Assembly (NCBI GenBank): GCA_003931895.1
Contig: RRZV01000022.1
Coordinates: 1 to 39,211, forward strand
Reading direction: 5' to 3'
Source: Mesohalobacter salilacus
Lineage (GTDB): Bacteria > Bacteroidota > Bacteroidia > Flavobacteriales > Flavobacteriaceae
DNA: 39,211 nt
The notes under the pieces were generated by a model, which saw only the letters and a list, made by a program, of their open reading frames with translations, was not told the DNA's origin and ran no database searches. Below, piece by piece: positions 23,081-32,224 of this stretch; the first letter of the stretch is position 1; the number at the start of each line of letters is the position of its first letter. Position numbers and translations under genes: made by a program.

Positions 23081-24517
23081 TTATTCAACAGGGCGTTCGC
23101 CAAAGAACAACTCTAATACTTTAATTCTGAAAATATAATCGTATTTGGCTCGAACCATTCGGTTTTGTGCATTGGTCAGTCTCGTTTTAGATTGACTTAA
23201 ATCAAAAGCGTTGCTCATCCCTACATCAAAACGTTCTTTAGCAAAATCATAGGCATTTTGCTGTGCTTGAACAGATTTTACGGCGGCGTCATAAGCTTTT
23301 GCTGCACCCTGAGCATCGACATAAGCTTGATACACATCGGCTTCAAGGTCAAGCTCTGCTTGTTGGAGCTGATTTTTAGAGCGTTCTAAGTTAATTTGAC
23401 TTCGCTTGACATTATTACGAGTTGCAAATCCGTTAAAAACAGGAATATTTAGTTGAAGTCCATAAGAAATACCATCATTTCTCCATAATTGATCAACAAA
23501 ATCTCGTGGTCCAATAGCTTCAGTTAAAAAATTAGGTGTCACAACAGCTGCACCTGTGTCTTCTACAAACCCAATTTGTCGCGTAGGATCATTTGGATCT
23601 ACACCAGCAGATACAAACCTTTCTCTATCTGACTCACGGGTATTGTAATTGAAAAAACCTCGTAAAGTTGGATAGTATGCACCTCTAGCAATTTCTACAT
23701 TTTTTTGTGCAATTTCTACATCTTTTTCAGCAACTAGCACTTCATAACGCTCTTTCTTTGCTTCTTCAATTATCTCACCAATATCTCTATTCATAATATC
23801 AGTTATAGGAATATCATAAGACTCGTCAGCAATATCGAAATTTTCATAATCCTTAATGAGCAAAGCTTGAGCAAGGCTAATCAATGATATTTTAACATCG
23901 TTTTTGGCTACAATGATTTGTTGTTGCTCGTCTGCATTGGTCGCTTGTAATTCTAAAATATCTCCTTCTGGAACTGTACCAGCTTCAATTAAAGCTTGGG
24001 TTTGATCTATTTGTTGTTGGGTTATTAAATTTTGTTCTTCTAAAACAGCTAAAGTTTGTTTACTGACCAAAACTTGTAAATAGGCATTTGCAATAAACAA
24101 AGCAATATCATCTTCCATTTGTTCTAAAGAGTATTGACTTGCCAATTGAGAAAGCTTAGCTCGCTGTAGAGTTCGCCAATTTTGTAATCCACTAAAAACA
24201 TTAATCCCTACGGTTGCACCTGTGGAGAAGTTTCTTGTGACTTGATTTTCAAGAACACCAGTAACAACATTTTGGGTTAAACCAGAGTTCCAACTATTGC
24301 TGGCGTTGAGGTTTAAAGAGGGTAAAAAATTACCAACTGCGTCACTTTTATTGATATCAGCGTCTTCAATGTTAAGTTGAGATTGTTTGATACTGATGTT
24401 ATTTTCAAAAGCGTGTTTTATACAAGCTTCTAAAGTCCATTGGATTTTAGCTTCACTTTCTTGACTAAAGCCTTGGGAAAAACTGAAACATAGTATAATT
24501 AAAATTAATTTTTTCAT
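23081..24517 (-). CDS. TolC-family outer-membrane efflux protein
   Basis: The 478-residue product has a signal peptide (about 1-19, ending GFSQ) and two outer-membrane-efflux repeats (about 25-225 and 245-475) rich in long amphipathic helices with Gln/Ala/Asn. Family segments include WTLEACIKHAFENNISIKQSQ, LNIPVFNGFATRNNVKRSQ and QERFDVG-like AKERFDVGMSNAFDLSQSK. Trimers form the outer-membrane channel and periplasmic tunnel. It is encoded downstream of a matching adaptor and ABC components, so it should be the exit duct of that exporter. Confidence 0.92.
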   Translation of the reverse strand: MKKLILIILCFSFSQGFSQESEAKIQWTLEACIKHAFENNISIKQSQLNIEDADINKSDAVGNFLPSLNLNASNSWNSGLTQNVVTGVLENQVTRNFSTGATVGINVFSGLQNWRTLQRAKLSQLASQYSLEQMEDDIALFIANAYLQVLVSKQTLAVLEEQNLITQQQIDQTQALIEAGTVPEGDILELQATNADEQQQIIVAKNDVKISLISLAQALLIKDYENFDIADESYDIPITDIMNRDIGEIIEEAKKERYEVLVAEKDVEIAQKNVEIARGAYYPTLRGFFNYNTRESDRERFVSAGVDPNDPTRQIGFVEDTGAAVVTPNFLTEAIGPRDFVDQLWRNDGISYGLQLNIPVFNGFATRNNVKRSQINLERSKNQLQQAELDLEADVYQAYVDAQGAAKAYDAAVKSVQAQQNAYDFAKERFDVGMSNAFDLSQSKTRLTNAQNRMVRAKYDYIFRIKVLELFFGERPVE

Positions 24518-24573
24518 AAAGTTAGGTTTAAAGATGATTTAAATTCGTTAAAAAAGAAGAAAGACTATATCCA

Positions 24574-25701
24574 TTAACCTCTAGATCCACGTTTTGGTCT
24601 TTTCTCTTCAACCTTGTTCCAAACTTTAATTTTATCGTCTTTAGATAAACCTTCTAAAATTTGAACATTTATACCATCACTAATTCCTAATTTGATATCT
24701 CTTCTTTCAAATTTTTGATCTCCGATCATAACTTCAACATAAGGTTTTTTTGTTTCTTTATCAAATTGAACTAAGGCTTCTTTAATGGCCAAAACATCTT
24801 CTGCTTTTTCTAAAATGATAGATGCATTAGCACTAAGTCCAGCTCTAATAAATATATCTTCTTTTCGCTCTGCTAAAGTTCCTTCAATTTCAAACTGAAC
24901 AGCTCCATTTTCCTCTACACCTTGTGGGGCAATATAATCTAAAACCGCATCAAACATGACATCTTCAATAGCGCCAACAGTAATTTCAAGTGGCAAACCT
25001 TCTTCTATTTTGCCAACTTCAGATTCGTCAACTTTACCTTCAAAAATCATATCATTAGTATTTGCAATGGTAGCAATTGTAGTTCCCTCATTAAAGTTAT
25101 TGGCTTCAATAACTTGATTACCTACTCTCACAGGCACATCGAGAACCATACCAGAAATGGTAGCTTTTATTTCAGTAGTAGCAGCATCGCCAATACCTGC
25201 TGTAGTACCGGTATTAATAATTTCAAAGGTTTCTTTAGCTGATTCTAAATTTTGTTTTGCTATATCAAACGAACGCTGTGCTTGATCAAAATCATTGGCT
25301 GAAATCACCCCTTTTTCAAAGAGTTCTTTTTGACGGTTATAGATTTTGGTTTCGTTTTCTAAATTAATTTGAGCAGTTCTAATTTGATTTTTAGCATTGT
25401 TTAAATTAGAAACATTTGGCACTACCTTTAACTGAGCTATAAGTTGTCCGGTTTTAACAGTATCGCCAGGTTTTACAAATAACTTGTCTATGATGCCAGA
25501 AATATTTGGTTTAACAGGCACTTCTTCCCTTGGTGTAATGGTGCCTGTAGCAATAGTCTCTCTAACAATAGTCTCAGTTGTAGGCGTTTCAGTTTCGTAA
25601 GTTACTGGTGGCTCTTGGTCTTTTTGGTATAAATAGTACACAGCAACTACAAACAGAAAAGCAAGAAGGGCTAAAACAATAATGGTGATAACTTTTTTCA
25701 T
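24574..25701 (-). CDS. MacA/HlyD-type periplasmic adaptor subunit
   Basis: The 375-residue protein has an N-terminal membrane anchor (about 5-24), a biotinyl-lipoyl-like half (VKPNISGIIDKLFVKPGDTVKTGQLIAQL), a helical hairpin (about 115-165, QIRTAQINLENETKIYNRQKEL and onward), the second lipoyl half (ATISGMVLDVPVRVGNQV), and a beta-barrel with membrane-proximal domain. It should bridge the inner-membrane ABC permeases and the TolC-like channel. It lies between the permease gene at 25730 and the TolC-like gene, all on one strand with short gaps. Confidence 0.9.
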   Translation of the reverse strand: MKKVITIIVLALLAFLFVVAVYYLYQKDQEPPVTYETETPTTETIVRETIATGTITPREEVPVKPNISGIIDKLFVKPGDTVKTGQLIAQLKVVPNVSNLNNAKNQIRTAQINLENETKIYNRQKELFEKGVISANDFDQAQRSFDIAKQNLESAKETFEIINTGTTAGIGDAATTEIKATISGMVLDVPVRVGNQVIEANNFNEGTTIATIANTNDMIFEGKVDESEVGKIEEGLPLEITVGAIEDVMFDAVLDYIAPQGVEENGAVQFEIEGTLAERKEDIFIRAGLSANASIILEKAEDVLAIKEALVQFDKETKKPYVEVMIGDQKFERRDIKLGISDGINVQILEGLSKDDKIKVWNKVEEKRPKRGSRG

Positions 25702-25729
25702 TTATTTTGGTTTGATTTTATATTATAAA

Positions 25730-26995
25730 TTATTCGGTTCTCAGGGCTTCAACGGGTTTTATACGAATTGCATTTTGAGCGGGAATAAACCCAGCTAATA
25801 GACCTGCAAATATTAATATGCCTAATGCTACTAACACCGTAATGTAATCTACACTTGGGTTAATAAACATCGTTTCTGGAGATGCTGATGCACCTAAAAA
25901 TTGATTTAAAATAAAAATCACAAGTGTGGCAAAAATAATTCCTGCCATACCGGCGATGATGGTCAAGAATACAGATTCAAATAAAATCTGACCTCTAATC
26001 TGCCAAGGTGTAGCGCCGAGGGCTCGCCTTACGCCTATTTCTTTAGTTCGTTCTTTAACAACGATAAGCATAATATTACTAATACCTATAACGCCTGAAA
26101 ATAATACAAGAATACCGACTAAATAAGCGACAGCATCTAAAGCCAAGAATAAGCCACTAATTTTTTTGTATTGTTCATATAAGTCGAAATTACCGACGGC
26201 ATTATCATCTTCGGGGTTGATGCGATGTCGCTTTTTAATAACTTCGAAAACCTCTGATTTTAAATTTGTTATAGAATAACCATTTTTTGCGGTTATAGCC
26301 ATCCAACCTACCACATTACCCATATTAAAAGCTTGTGAATAAGCAGAAAAAGGAACAAATATTTGCTTTTGAGCTTCTTCTAAATCACCACGGGATGAAC
26401 TGGTTTTTTCATACATTCCAATGACCATAAAGTTGACACCTTGAACCTTAATGTAGCTCCCTAAAACTTCTTCTCCGACATCATAAAGCCCTTTCTGAAC
26501 CCCTGTACCAATCACAGCAACCTTTCGCTTTTGTTCAATATCGTTTTGGTTAATAAAACGTCCTTTGATTATATTCATTGGCTCCTGTTTAATAATTTCA
26601 GGATAATCACCATAAACATTATAAGCGCCAGATTTCAACCCCCTTGTCACATTATTAGCGCCACCAAAACCACCGAGTTGATTTCGGGGCGATACATATT
26701 GTAGTCCTTCGACATTATTTTTAAGAGCTTCAACATCTCCAATTTTAAAATTGTAACGACGTCCTTTTGGGAGACCATCATAAGGCTTCGTGGTTGGCAT
26801 GGTCCACATGAACATAGAATTGGTGGCAATACCAGAAAACCCTTGTTTCACGCCATTTTCCAGTCCATTTCCAGCGGCTAACAAAATGACTAAAATGAAA
26901 ATTCCCCAAAATACACCAAAAGCAGTCAATAATGTCCTAAAGACATTTGATGTCAATGATTCTAAAATTTCGTTCCATTTATCTCTGCTAAACAT
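25730..26995 (-). CDS. MacB-type ABC transporter permease (second permease)
   Basis: The 421-residue protein has a first membrane helix (about 16-40, LLTAFGVFWGIFILVILLAAG), a large periplasmic MacB_PCD domain (about 45-250), and a C-terminal FtsX domain with three helices (about 285-415). The latter includes NIMLIVVKERTKEIGVRRALGATPWQI, the coupling segment that touches the ATPase. It has no fused ATPase, unlike E. coli MacB. It starts 1 base after the sister permease gene. Similarity of the two suggests a heterodimeric permease. Confidence 0.92.
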   Translation of the reverse strand: MFSRDKWNEILESLTSNVFRTLLTAFGVFWGIFILVILLAAGNGLENGVKQGFSGIATNSMFMWTMPTTKPYDGLPKGRRYNFKIGDVEALKNNVEGLQYVSPRNQLGGFGGANNVTRGLKSGAYNVYGDYPEIIKQEPMNIIKGRFINQNDIEQKRKVAVIGTGVQKGLYDVGEEVLGSYIKVQGVNFMVIGMYEKTSSSRGDLEEAQKQIFVPFSAYSQAFNMGNVVGWMAITAKNGYSITNLKSEVFEVIKKRHRINPEDDNAVGNFDLYEQYKKISGLFLALDAVAYLVGILVLFSGVIGISNIMLIVVKERTKEIGVRRALGATPWQIRGQILFESVFLTIIAGMAGIIFATLVIFILNQFLGASASPETMFINPSVDYITVLVALGILIFAGLLAGFIPAQNAIRIKPVEALRTE

Positions 26996-26996
26996 A

Positions 26997-28241
26997 TTAT
27001 TCTTCTCTTAAAGCGTTAATAGGTTTAATTTTAGCACCTCTCCAAGCAGGGAAAAAACCAGCTACAGCACCAGCTAAAACTAAAACAATGACAGTAGATA
27101 TGGCAATATTAAAACTTACTTCAGGGTTTGATATAAACTCCGTATTTATCATTGGCCCAACAAATTCTAATAAAACTAAACCTACAATTAATCCCATAAA
27201 ACCAGATACAGCGGTCACAAAAATAGATTCATGTAGAACCATGCCAACAATACTCATCGGTTTTGCACCAAGGGCTTTTCTAATGCCAATTTCTTTGGTA
27301 CGTTCTTTAACTATAATAAGCATAATATTGCTCACTCCTATAATCCCAGCCAATAAACTAGCCAAACCTATCAGCCAGAAAAATAATTTGATATTAGCTG
27401 TTAAATCGTAAAATCGTTTTGAATTTTCTATAGAATTGCTAATGTTTATTGCTGAATTGTCAAGCGGAGAAACGGTGTGCTTGGCTTTAAGCATAGCTTC
27501 AAGTTTACTTATAAGTTGATTAGATTTTTCTAAAGCAACATCGAAAGATTCTTCTTGAGGTAAAGTAAAACTCAAGTTTCTTATATCTTGCCCTGCGCCA
27601 AACACTTTCTGCATTGTTGAAATTGCCATAAATACTTTGGACTCTTCTCTATCGCCTCCAGGATCTTGAAAAACGCCAACAACCTTAAAATTAATATCTC
27701 TTATTTCAATGAGTTTACCGAGTGGGTTTTTATCTTCAAAAAGTTCCTCTCTTACTTTTTTGCCAATCACCACATTTTTAGTAGAATTGGCTTGATCATT
27801 TTCATTAATAAATCTGCCTTCTATCATTCCAGCTCTTTCTAAGAACTGGTAGTTTGGTAGCACGCCTTCTAATCTATAACTACCAGACTTATCTTTATAA
27901 CTCGTTAAGCCTGTCCATATTCTGTAAACTGAGGATTTGTATTCTAACTCATCACCAAAATTTTCTACTAAAAGGTCGTAGTCATTATTTTTAAATTGAA
28001 TTCTTCGTCCAGGGTTTAAACCTTTATATTCTACGCCAGTGACACCTGTATAAACAGAAATTTGATTAGCAGCATCTCTTTGGAATTGCTCTTCTACACC
28101 ATTTTTCATGCCTTCGCCAACCCCTAAAAGCAACACCAAAATTAATATACCAGTTGCCACAGAAAAGCCTGTCAAAAACGTGCGGAGCTTGTTTTTGTTT
28201 ATCGCTTCAAAGACTTCCAACCAGCGTTCGAGACTAAACAT
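26997..28241 (-). CDS. MacB-type ABC transporter permease (first permease)
   Basis: The 414-residue sister of the next permease has the same layout: an N-terminal helix (about 17-40, LRTFLTGFSVATGILILVLLLG), a periplasmic MacB-like domain, and a C-terminal FtsX domain with NIMLIIVKERTKEIGIRKALGAKPMSI. The start is the ATG complement at 28239-28241 (MFSLERW), preferred over an upstream TTG. It overlaps the ATPase gene by 8 bases, which indicates coupled translation. Substrate cannot be read from sequence; macrolides, peptides and lipoproteins are handled by relatives. Confidence 0.92.
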   Translation of the reverse strand: MFSLERWLEVFEAINKNKLRTFLTGFSVATGILILVLLLGVGEGMKNGVEEQFQRDAANQISVYTGVTGVEYKGLNPGRRIQFKNNDYDLLVENFGDELEYKSSVYRIWTGLTSYKDKSGSYRLEGVLPNYQFLERAGMIEGRFINENDQANSTKNVVIGKKVREELFEDKNPLGKLIEIRDINFKVVGVFQDPGGDREESKVFMAISTMQKVFGAGQDIRNLSFTLPQEESFDVALEKSNQLISKLEAMLKAKHTVSPLDNSAINISNSIENSKRFYDLTANIKLFFWLIGLASLLAGIIGVSNIMLIIVKERTKEIGIRKALGAKPMSIVGMVLHESIFVTAVSGFMGLIVGLVLLEFVGPMINTEFISNPEVSFNIAISTVIVLVLAGAVAGFFPAWRGAKIKPINALREE

Positions 28242-28935
28242 TAGCAAGGGCTTTGACTTGTTCTATCTTACGGTCATCTATTATGACACCATCTTTGAGG
28301 TTCACAATTCGCTTGGTCATTTGTGCGATATCTTCTTCGTGAGTTACGACCAAAATGGTTTTACCTTCGTCGTTAATTTCTTGAATAAGGTGCATAATTT
28401 CATAAGACGTTGTTGAGTCTAATGCACCAGTCAACTCATCGGCTAAAATAACTTTAGGTTGACCTGCTAAAGCTCTTGCTATAGCTACACGCTGTTTTTG
28501 CCCACCAGATAATTCATTAGGTAAATGTTTTGCCCAATCAGCAAGTCCTACTTTCTCTAAGTAAGACATCGCTCTTTCCATACGTTCCTTTCTATTAATG
28601 TTTTGATAGTACAAAGGCAAAGCTACGTTGTCTAAGGCTGATTTGTAATTTATTAAATTAAATGATTGAAAAATAAAACCTAAAAATTTATTACGATAAT
28701 TGGCAGCTATTTTTTCAGTAAGATTTTTGATTTCAACGCCATCGAGATGGTACGTTCCTAAGTCGGCTTCGTCTAACATTCCAAGAATATTGAGCAAAGT
28801 AGATTTACCAGAGCCAGAAGACCCCATGATAGAAACAAGTTCACCTTCTTCAACTGAAAAGTTAATACCTTTTAAAACGTGCAAAGAGTTTTTGCCAATT
28901 TTATAGGATTTATGTAAATCTTTTATTTCAATCAT
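28234..28935 (-). CDS. ABC transporter ATP-binding protein, MacB/LolD type
   Basis: The 233-residue ATPase has Walker A GSSGSGKST (38-46), Q-loop Gln90, signature LSGGQ (142-146), and Walker B VILADE (162-167). The segment after Walker B reads ADELTGALD, where relatives almost always have ADEPTG. The H-loop lies in VVTHE. The start was taken at MIEIKDLHKSY (28935), since the six residues before it are not family-like. It is the first gene of the exporter operon (ATPase, two permeases, adaptor, TolC-like, tsaB), 115 bases downstream of glyS. I saw no good promoter match in that gap. Confidence 0.93.
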   Translation of the reverse strand: MIEIKDLHKSYKIGKNSLHVLKGINFSVEEGELVSIMGSSGSGKSTLLNILGMLDEADLGTYHLDGVEIKNLTEKIAANYRNKFLGFIFQSFNLINYKSALDNVALPLYYQNINRKERMERAMSYLEKVGLADWAKHLPNELSGGQKQRVAIARALAGQPKVILADELTGALDSTTSYEIMHLIQEINDEGKTILVVTHEEDIAQMTKRIVNLKDGVIIDDRKIEQVKALANV

Positions 28936-29050
28936 CAGACAGTAATTTAACAATAAGACTACTAACTAAAAGAATTGTTACACGCTACTTTGTTAGGACA
29001 TTGTTAAAAAAAACCTACATAACTTATTTAGAATGAGTTTAATAAAAAAA

Positions 29051-30592
29051 TTACTTGGTTTTAAGCCAGGTTTTATAGCTTAATTCCGCGTTTAAAATGG
29101 ATTTCAATTCTGTAATCTTTACGCGCTTTTGTTCCATGCTATCGCGGTAACGAATAGTTACAGAATCGTCGTCTTTGGTATCGTGGTCAACGGTTATGCA
29201 AAATGGCGTGCCTGCAGCATCTTGACGTCTGTAGCGACGACCTACGGCATCTTTTTCGTCAAAATCTACATTGAAATCCCACTTTAAATCTTCTACAATT
29301 TGCTCTGCGATTTCTGGCAAACCATCACGTTTTAACAAAGGTAAAACAGCAGCTTTAACTGGCGCCAGAATTGATGGTAGTTTTAAAACTGTTCTTGAAG
29401 AGCCGTCGTCTAAAGTTTCATCTTGAAGTGCTGCCGAAAAAACAGCGAGAAACATGCGGTCTAAACCAATTGAAGTTTCAATCACATAAGGCGTGTAGGA
29501 TTCGCCTTCTTCGTGGTCAAAAAATTGGAGTTTTTTCCCTGATAATTTTTCATGGGCTTTTAAGTCAAAATCGGTTCGGGAATGTATACCTTCTAATTCT
29601 TTAAATCCAAACGGAAAATCGAACTCAATATCTGTGGCTGCATTGGCGTAATGGGCTAATTTCTCATGTTCGTGAAAACGGTAATTTTCTTTGCCTAAGC
29701 CTAAAGAATCGTGCCAAGCTTGGCGTTGGTCTTTCCAATATTCAAACCATTTAAGTTCTTCGCCAGGTTTGACAAAAAACTGCATTTCCATCTGTTCAAA
29801 CTCACGTTGTCTGAAAATAAACTGGCGAGCGACAATTTCATTTCTAAAGGCTTTTCCGATTTGAGCAATGCCAAACGGAATTTTCATTCGGCCTGTTTTT
29901 TGAACATTAGAAAAATTCACAAAAATCCCCTGAGCAGTTTCTGGTCTTAAATACAAATCTGATGCAGACTCAGAAGAGGCGCCCATTTTGGTGCCAAACA
30001 TCAAGTTAAATTGCTTGACATCGGTCCAATTCCTTGAGCCTGTCGCAGGGCAAGCTATTTCTAATTCTTCTATCAAAGCTTTAACATCAGCTAAGTTTTC
30101 TTCTGTGAGTGATTTGGCTAAGCGTTCTAAAATTTCTTTTGAACGTGTTCTGTATTTCACTACTCGCGGATGTGTGCTCACAAACTGTGATTCATCAAAA
30201 TTATCACCAAAGCGTTTTTTGGCTTTGGCAATTTCTTTTTGCACTTTTTGCTCCAACTTTTCTACATAATCTTCCACCAAAACATCAGCACGGTAACGTT
30301 TTTTAGAGTCTTTATTATCTATTAACGGATCATTAAACGCATCGACGTGGCCAGAAGCTTTCCAAGTTTTGGGGTGCATTAAAATAGCAGCGTCTAAACC
30401 AACTATATTTTGATGGAGTTGGGTCATGCTTTTCCACCAATAGGTTTTGATGTTGTTTTTGAGTTCAACACCATTTTGACCATAGTCATACACCGCACTT
30501 AAACCATCGTAAATTTCGCTCGAAGAAAAAATGTAGCCATATTCCTTAGCGTGAGCGATAACTTGTTTGAATTTGTCTTGATTATTTGCCAT
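29051..30592 (-). CDS. glyS: Glycine-tRNA ligase, alpha2 type
   Basis: The 513-residue class II aminoacyl-tRNA synthetase charges tRNA-Gly. Visible blocks are the N-terminal KEYGYIFSSSEIYDGLSAVYDYG, motif 2 (GKAFRNEIVARQFIFRQREFEQMEMQ), motif 3 region (ETSIGLDRMFLAVFSAAL) and the anticodon-binding domain (about 400-510, DAVGRRYRRQDAAGTPFCITVD). It is the single-chain homodimeric form, not the alpha/beta form of E. coli. Length and motifs are complete. It is transcribed toward the exporter operon. Confidence 0.95.
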   Translation of the reverse strand: MANNQDKFKQVIAHAKEYGYIFSSSEIYDGLSAVYDYGQNGVELKNNIKTYWWKSMTQLHQNIVGLDAAILMHPKTWKASGHVDAFNDPLIDNKDSKKRYRADVLVEDYVEKLEQKVQKEIAKAKKRFGDNFDESQFVSTHPRVVKYRTRSKEILERLAKSLTEENLADVKALIEELEIACPATGSRNWTDVKQFNLMFGTKMGASSESASDLYLRPETAQGIFVNFSNVQKTGRMKIPFGIAQIGKAFRNEIVARQFIFRQREFEQMEMQFFVKPGEELKWFEYWKDQRQAWHDSLGLGKENYRFHEHEKLAHYANAATDIEFDFPFGFKELEGIHSRTDFDLKAHEKLSGKKLQFFDHEEGESYTPYVIETSIGLDRMFLAVFSAALQDETLDDGSSRTVLKLPSILAPVKAAVLPLLKRDGLPEIAEQIVEDLKWDFNVDFDEKDAVGRRYRRQDAAGTPFCITVDHDTKDDDSVTIRYRDSMEQKRVKITELKSILNAELSYKTWLKTK

Positions 30593-30596
30593 AGCA

Positions 30597-30604
30597 CAAA
30601 AATA
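30597..30604 (-). promoter_or_regulatory. Putative -7 box of glyS, next to the start codon
   Basis: The minus strand reads TATTTTTG (30604-30597), a full TAnnTTTG match ending 5 bases before the ATG. If real, transcription would begin at or within a few bases of the start codon. It may be chance in AT-rich DNA. Confidence 0.3.
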
Positions 30605-30712
30605 TAAAATTACGGAGACTAAAATACAGTTTGTAAGTATTGTTGAACAATCATTAGATTATATTTTTATAATTATTTGTTTAAATTTAAAATTTCCCTA
30701 TTTCAACTGATA

Positions 30713-30740
30713 TTGCTCATATTTTAAAGCCCTAATTTTG
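30713..30740 (+). promoter_or_regulatory. Putative promoter of the CBS-domain gene
   Basis: TTG (30713-30715) is followed after 17 bases by TAATTTTG (30733-30740), a full -7 match. The ATG at 30775 is 35 bases downstream. A second near match, GATATTTG (30743-30750), overlaps the region. Confidence 0.5.
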
Positions 30741-30774
30741 TTGATATTTGGTTAATGATTTAAAACTTAGAGCC

Positions 30775-31197
30775 ATGAAAAAACGAGAATCTGTTTCCAA
30801 AATAATGACCAAAAACCTTGTCAAACTTAATGTTAATGATAGTTTATCTAAAGCTGAAGCCTTATTCAAAAAAAACACCATCAAACATTTGCCTGTGGTC
30901 AGCGGCGATAAAATTGTAGGAATGCTCAGCTATTCAGACTTGTTGAGAATATCATTCGCCGATGCCACTGACGAATCTGGTAACTACATAGAATCTACAG
31001 TTTATGATATGTTTAGCCTCGAGCAAGTAATGACCCATAAAGTCATCTGCGTCAATAGTGATGATTCCATAAAAGACGTAGCAGAAATTTTAGCTCGCGA
31101 GCACTTTCACGCTTTGCCCGTTATCGAGCAAGATGAGCTTATAGGGATTGTAACTTCAACTGATATTATCAATTTCTTTTTAAAGCAATTCTATTAA
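30775..31197 (+). CDS. CBS-domain-pair protein
   Basis: The 140-residue protein consists of two CBS domains (about 8-60 and 80-138): VSKIMTKNLVKLNVNDSLSKAEALF with HLPVV, and LEQVMTHKVICVNSDDSIKDVAEIL with HALPVI. Such pairs bind adenine nucleotides and act as energy or ligand sensors, as discs on partner proteins. No other domain is fused, and no partner gene adjoins it. The ATG at 30775 was chosen over an upstream TTG at 30748, which would fall at the promoter. Confidence 0.85.
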   Translation: MKKRESVSKIMTKNLVKLNVNDSLSKAEALFKKNTIKHLPVVSGDKIVGMLSYSDLLRISFADATDESGNYIESTVYDMFSLEQVMTHKVICVNSDDSIKDVAEILAREHFHALPVIEQDELIGIVTSTDIINFFLKQFY

Positions 31198-31198
31198 A

Positions 31199-31332
31199 TC
31201 ACCATCGGTGACTTTTATGGGCTTCGAGCTGGCCTGCTTAGCGGCTAAGCCAGGTTATTCGCTTTGTTCACGAACGATCGAAAGATGCTGTGCATCTTGT
31301 CTCGATAAATATTTATTATTAATATTTCATCG
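31199..31332. repeat. Run of four consecutive hairpins
   Basis: Four inverted repeats follow each other. TCACC/GGTGA (31199-31211) lies right after the CBS gene stop and is followed by CTTTTAT. CCTGCTTAG/CTAAGCCAGG (31233-31254) has one bulged base. AAGATGC/GCATCTT (31282-31298) is perfect with a 3-base loop. CGATAAATATT/AATATTTCATCG (31303-31332) has one bulge. The part at 31219-31300 is richer in G and C than its surroundings. The first may serve as a terminator; the whole could be a structured RNA or a palindromic repeat element. Confidence 0.45.
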
Positions 31333-31426
31333 GAAAATCCTAAGCCAAAACACCAAATAGCTCACAATTAGCTTGGCCTAAATGTATTCAACTCCTTATT
31401 TCAAATACACATTCACAAATTTCACT

Positions 31427-31434
31427 TAACTTTG
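31427..31434 (+). promoter_or_regulatory. Putative -7 box of the small membrane protein / Smr operon
   Basis: TAACTTTG fully matches TAnnTTTG and lies 12 bases before the ATG at 31447. No TTG lies within 17-23 bases upstream; the closest is TTC at 31400-31402. Confidence 0.4.
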
Positions 31435-31446
31435 TAATTAAAAAAT

Positions 31447-31692
31447 ATGCCTAATATCAACGCGCCAAAACAAAGCCTCAACACTTTAATAATTGTTATC
31501 GGTGCAGGCTTATTGTTATATGACTTTATAGCCAAACCCAGTGAAATTTATTTTAAAATTGCAGGCTTAGTCATTTTGATGTTTGGTCTTTACAAATCAA
31601 CCCAGCAGTGGACAAGCGACAATAAATCTGAGAATAATACCGAAGATAGTTCTGAAGAAGAAAGCGAGAACGATAACACAAACCATAAATAG
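31447..31692 (+). CDS. Small membrane protein of unknown function
   Basis: The 81-residue protein has two predicted membrane helices (about 11-28 and 34-51) and an acidic, Ser/Glu/Asn-rich tail (about 58-81). No family was recognised. It lies 4 bases before the Smr-domain gene, so the two are probably co-transcribed. The close spacing and the -7 box upstream support it as real. Confidence 0.65.
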   Translation: MPNINAPKQSLNTLIIVIGAGLLLYDFIAKPSEIYFKIAGLVILMFGLYKSTQQWTSDNKSENNTEDSSEEESENDNTNHK

Positions 31693-31696
31693 GTAG

Positions 31697-32224
31697 ATGC
31701 CAGATTTTGAAATAGGTGATAGCGTAGAAACCATAGATGACAATATTAAAGGTGTTGTTATTGCTATAGAAAATCGATGGGTTAAAATTTTATCTGAAGA
31801 TGATTTTGAGCTCAGCTTTCAAACCCACGAACTCATTAAAATTACTGATAAAGGTTTAAGCATAAAAGCTGAAGAGCTTAAAAAAGTGCTGCAACAAGAA
31901 CTGAAAACCAATAGAAAAAAAACACCAAGGAAAGAAGAACCGTCTAAAAAATTAGAAATCGATTTGCATATCCACGAATTGATTGATGACGCACGACATT
32001 TGTCTAATTTTGAAATTTTAAATATTCAGCTCAAAAAAGCAAAGCAACAACTTGAATGGGCAATGGATAAACGCATTAAACATGTGGTATTCATTCACGG
32101 TGTCGGGCAGGGCGTGCTTAAAGCCGAACTACAAACCTTATTTAGACGCTATGATAACTTAGAATTTTATGATGCCGATTACCAAACTTACGGCGTTGGC
32201 GCTACGGAAGTAAGTATTTATTGA
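31697..32224 (+). CDS. Smr-domain protein (DUF2027-like N terminus)
   Basis: The 175-residue protein has an N-terminal small beta domain (about 1-50, FEIGDSVETIDDNIKGVVIAI), a basic linker (about 55-85), and a C-terminal Smr domain (about 90-175). The Smr domain has the LDLH-type start IDLHIHEL and the HGVGQGVL loop (FIHGVGQGVLKAEL). Smr domains bind or cut nucleic acids; stand-alone forms have been linked to collided-ribosome rescue and mRNA cleavage. Which role applies here is unknown. The stop overlaps the convergent lipoprotein gene by 7 bases. Confidence 0.85.
   Translation: MPDFEIGDSVETIDDNIKGVVIAIENRWVKILSEDDFELSFQTHELIKITDKGLSIKAEELKKVLQQELKTNRKKTPRKEEPSKKLEIDLHIHELIDDARHLSNFEILNIQLKKAKQQLEWAMDKRIKHVVFIHGVGQGVLKAELQTLFRRYDNLEFYDADYQTYGVGATEVSIY

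Noticed and set aside
30030-30050. Stretch in glyS resembling an intergenic repeat (GAGCCTGTCGCAGGG)
   Set aside because: It encodes the conserved CPATGSRNW segment of glycyl-tRNA synthetase in frame, so the likeness is probably chance.
30593-30774. T-box or other riboswitch near glyS
   Set aside because: There is no leader long enough before glyS and no specifier or antiterminator pattern.
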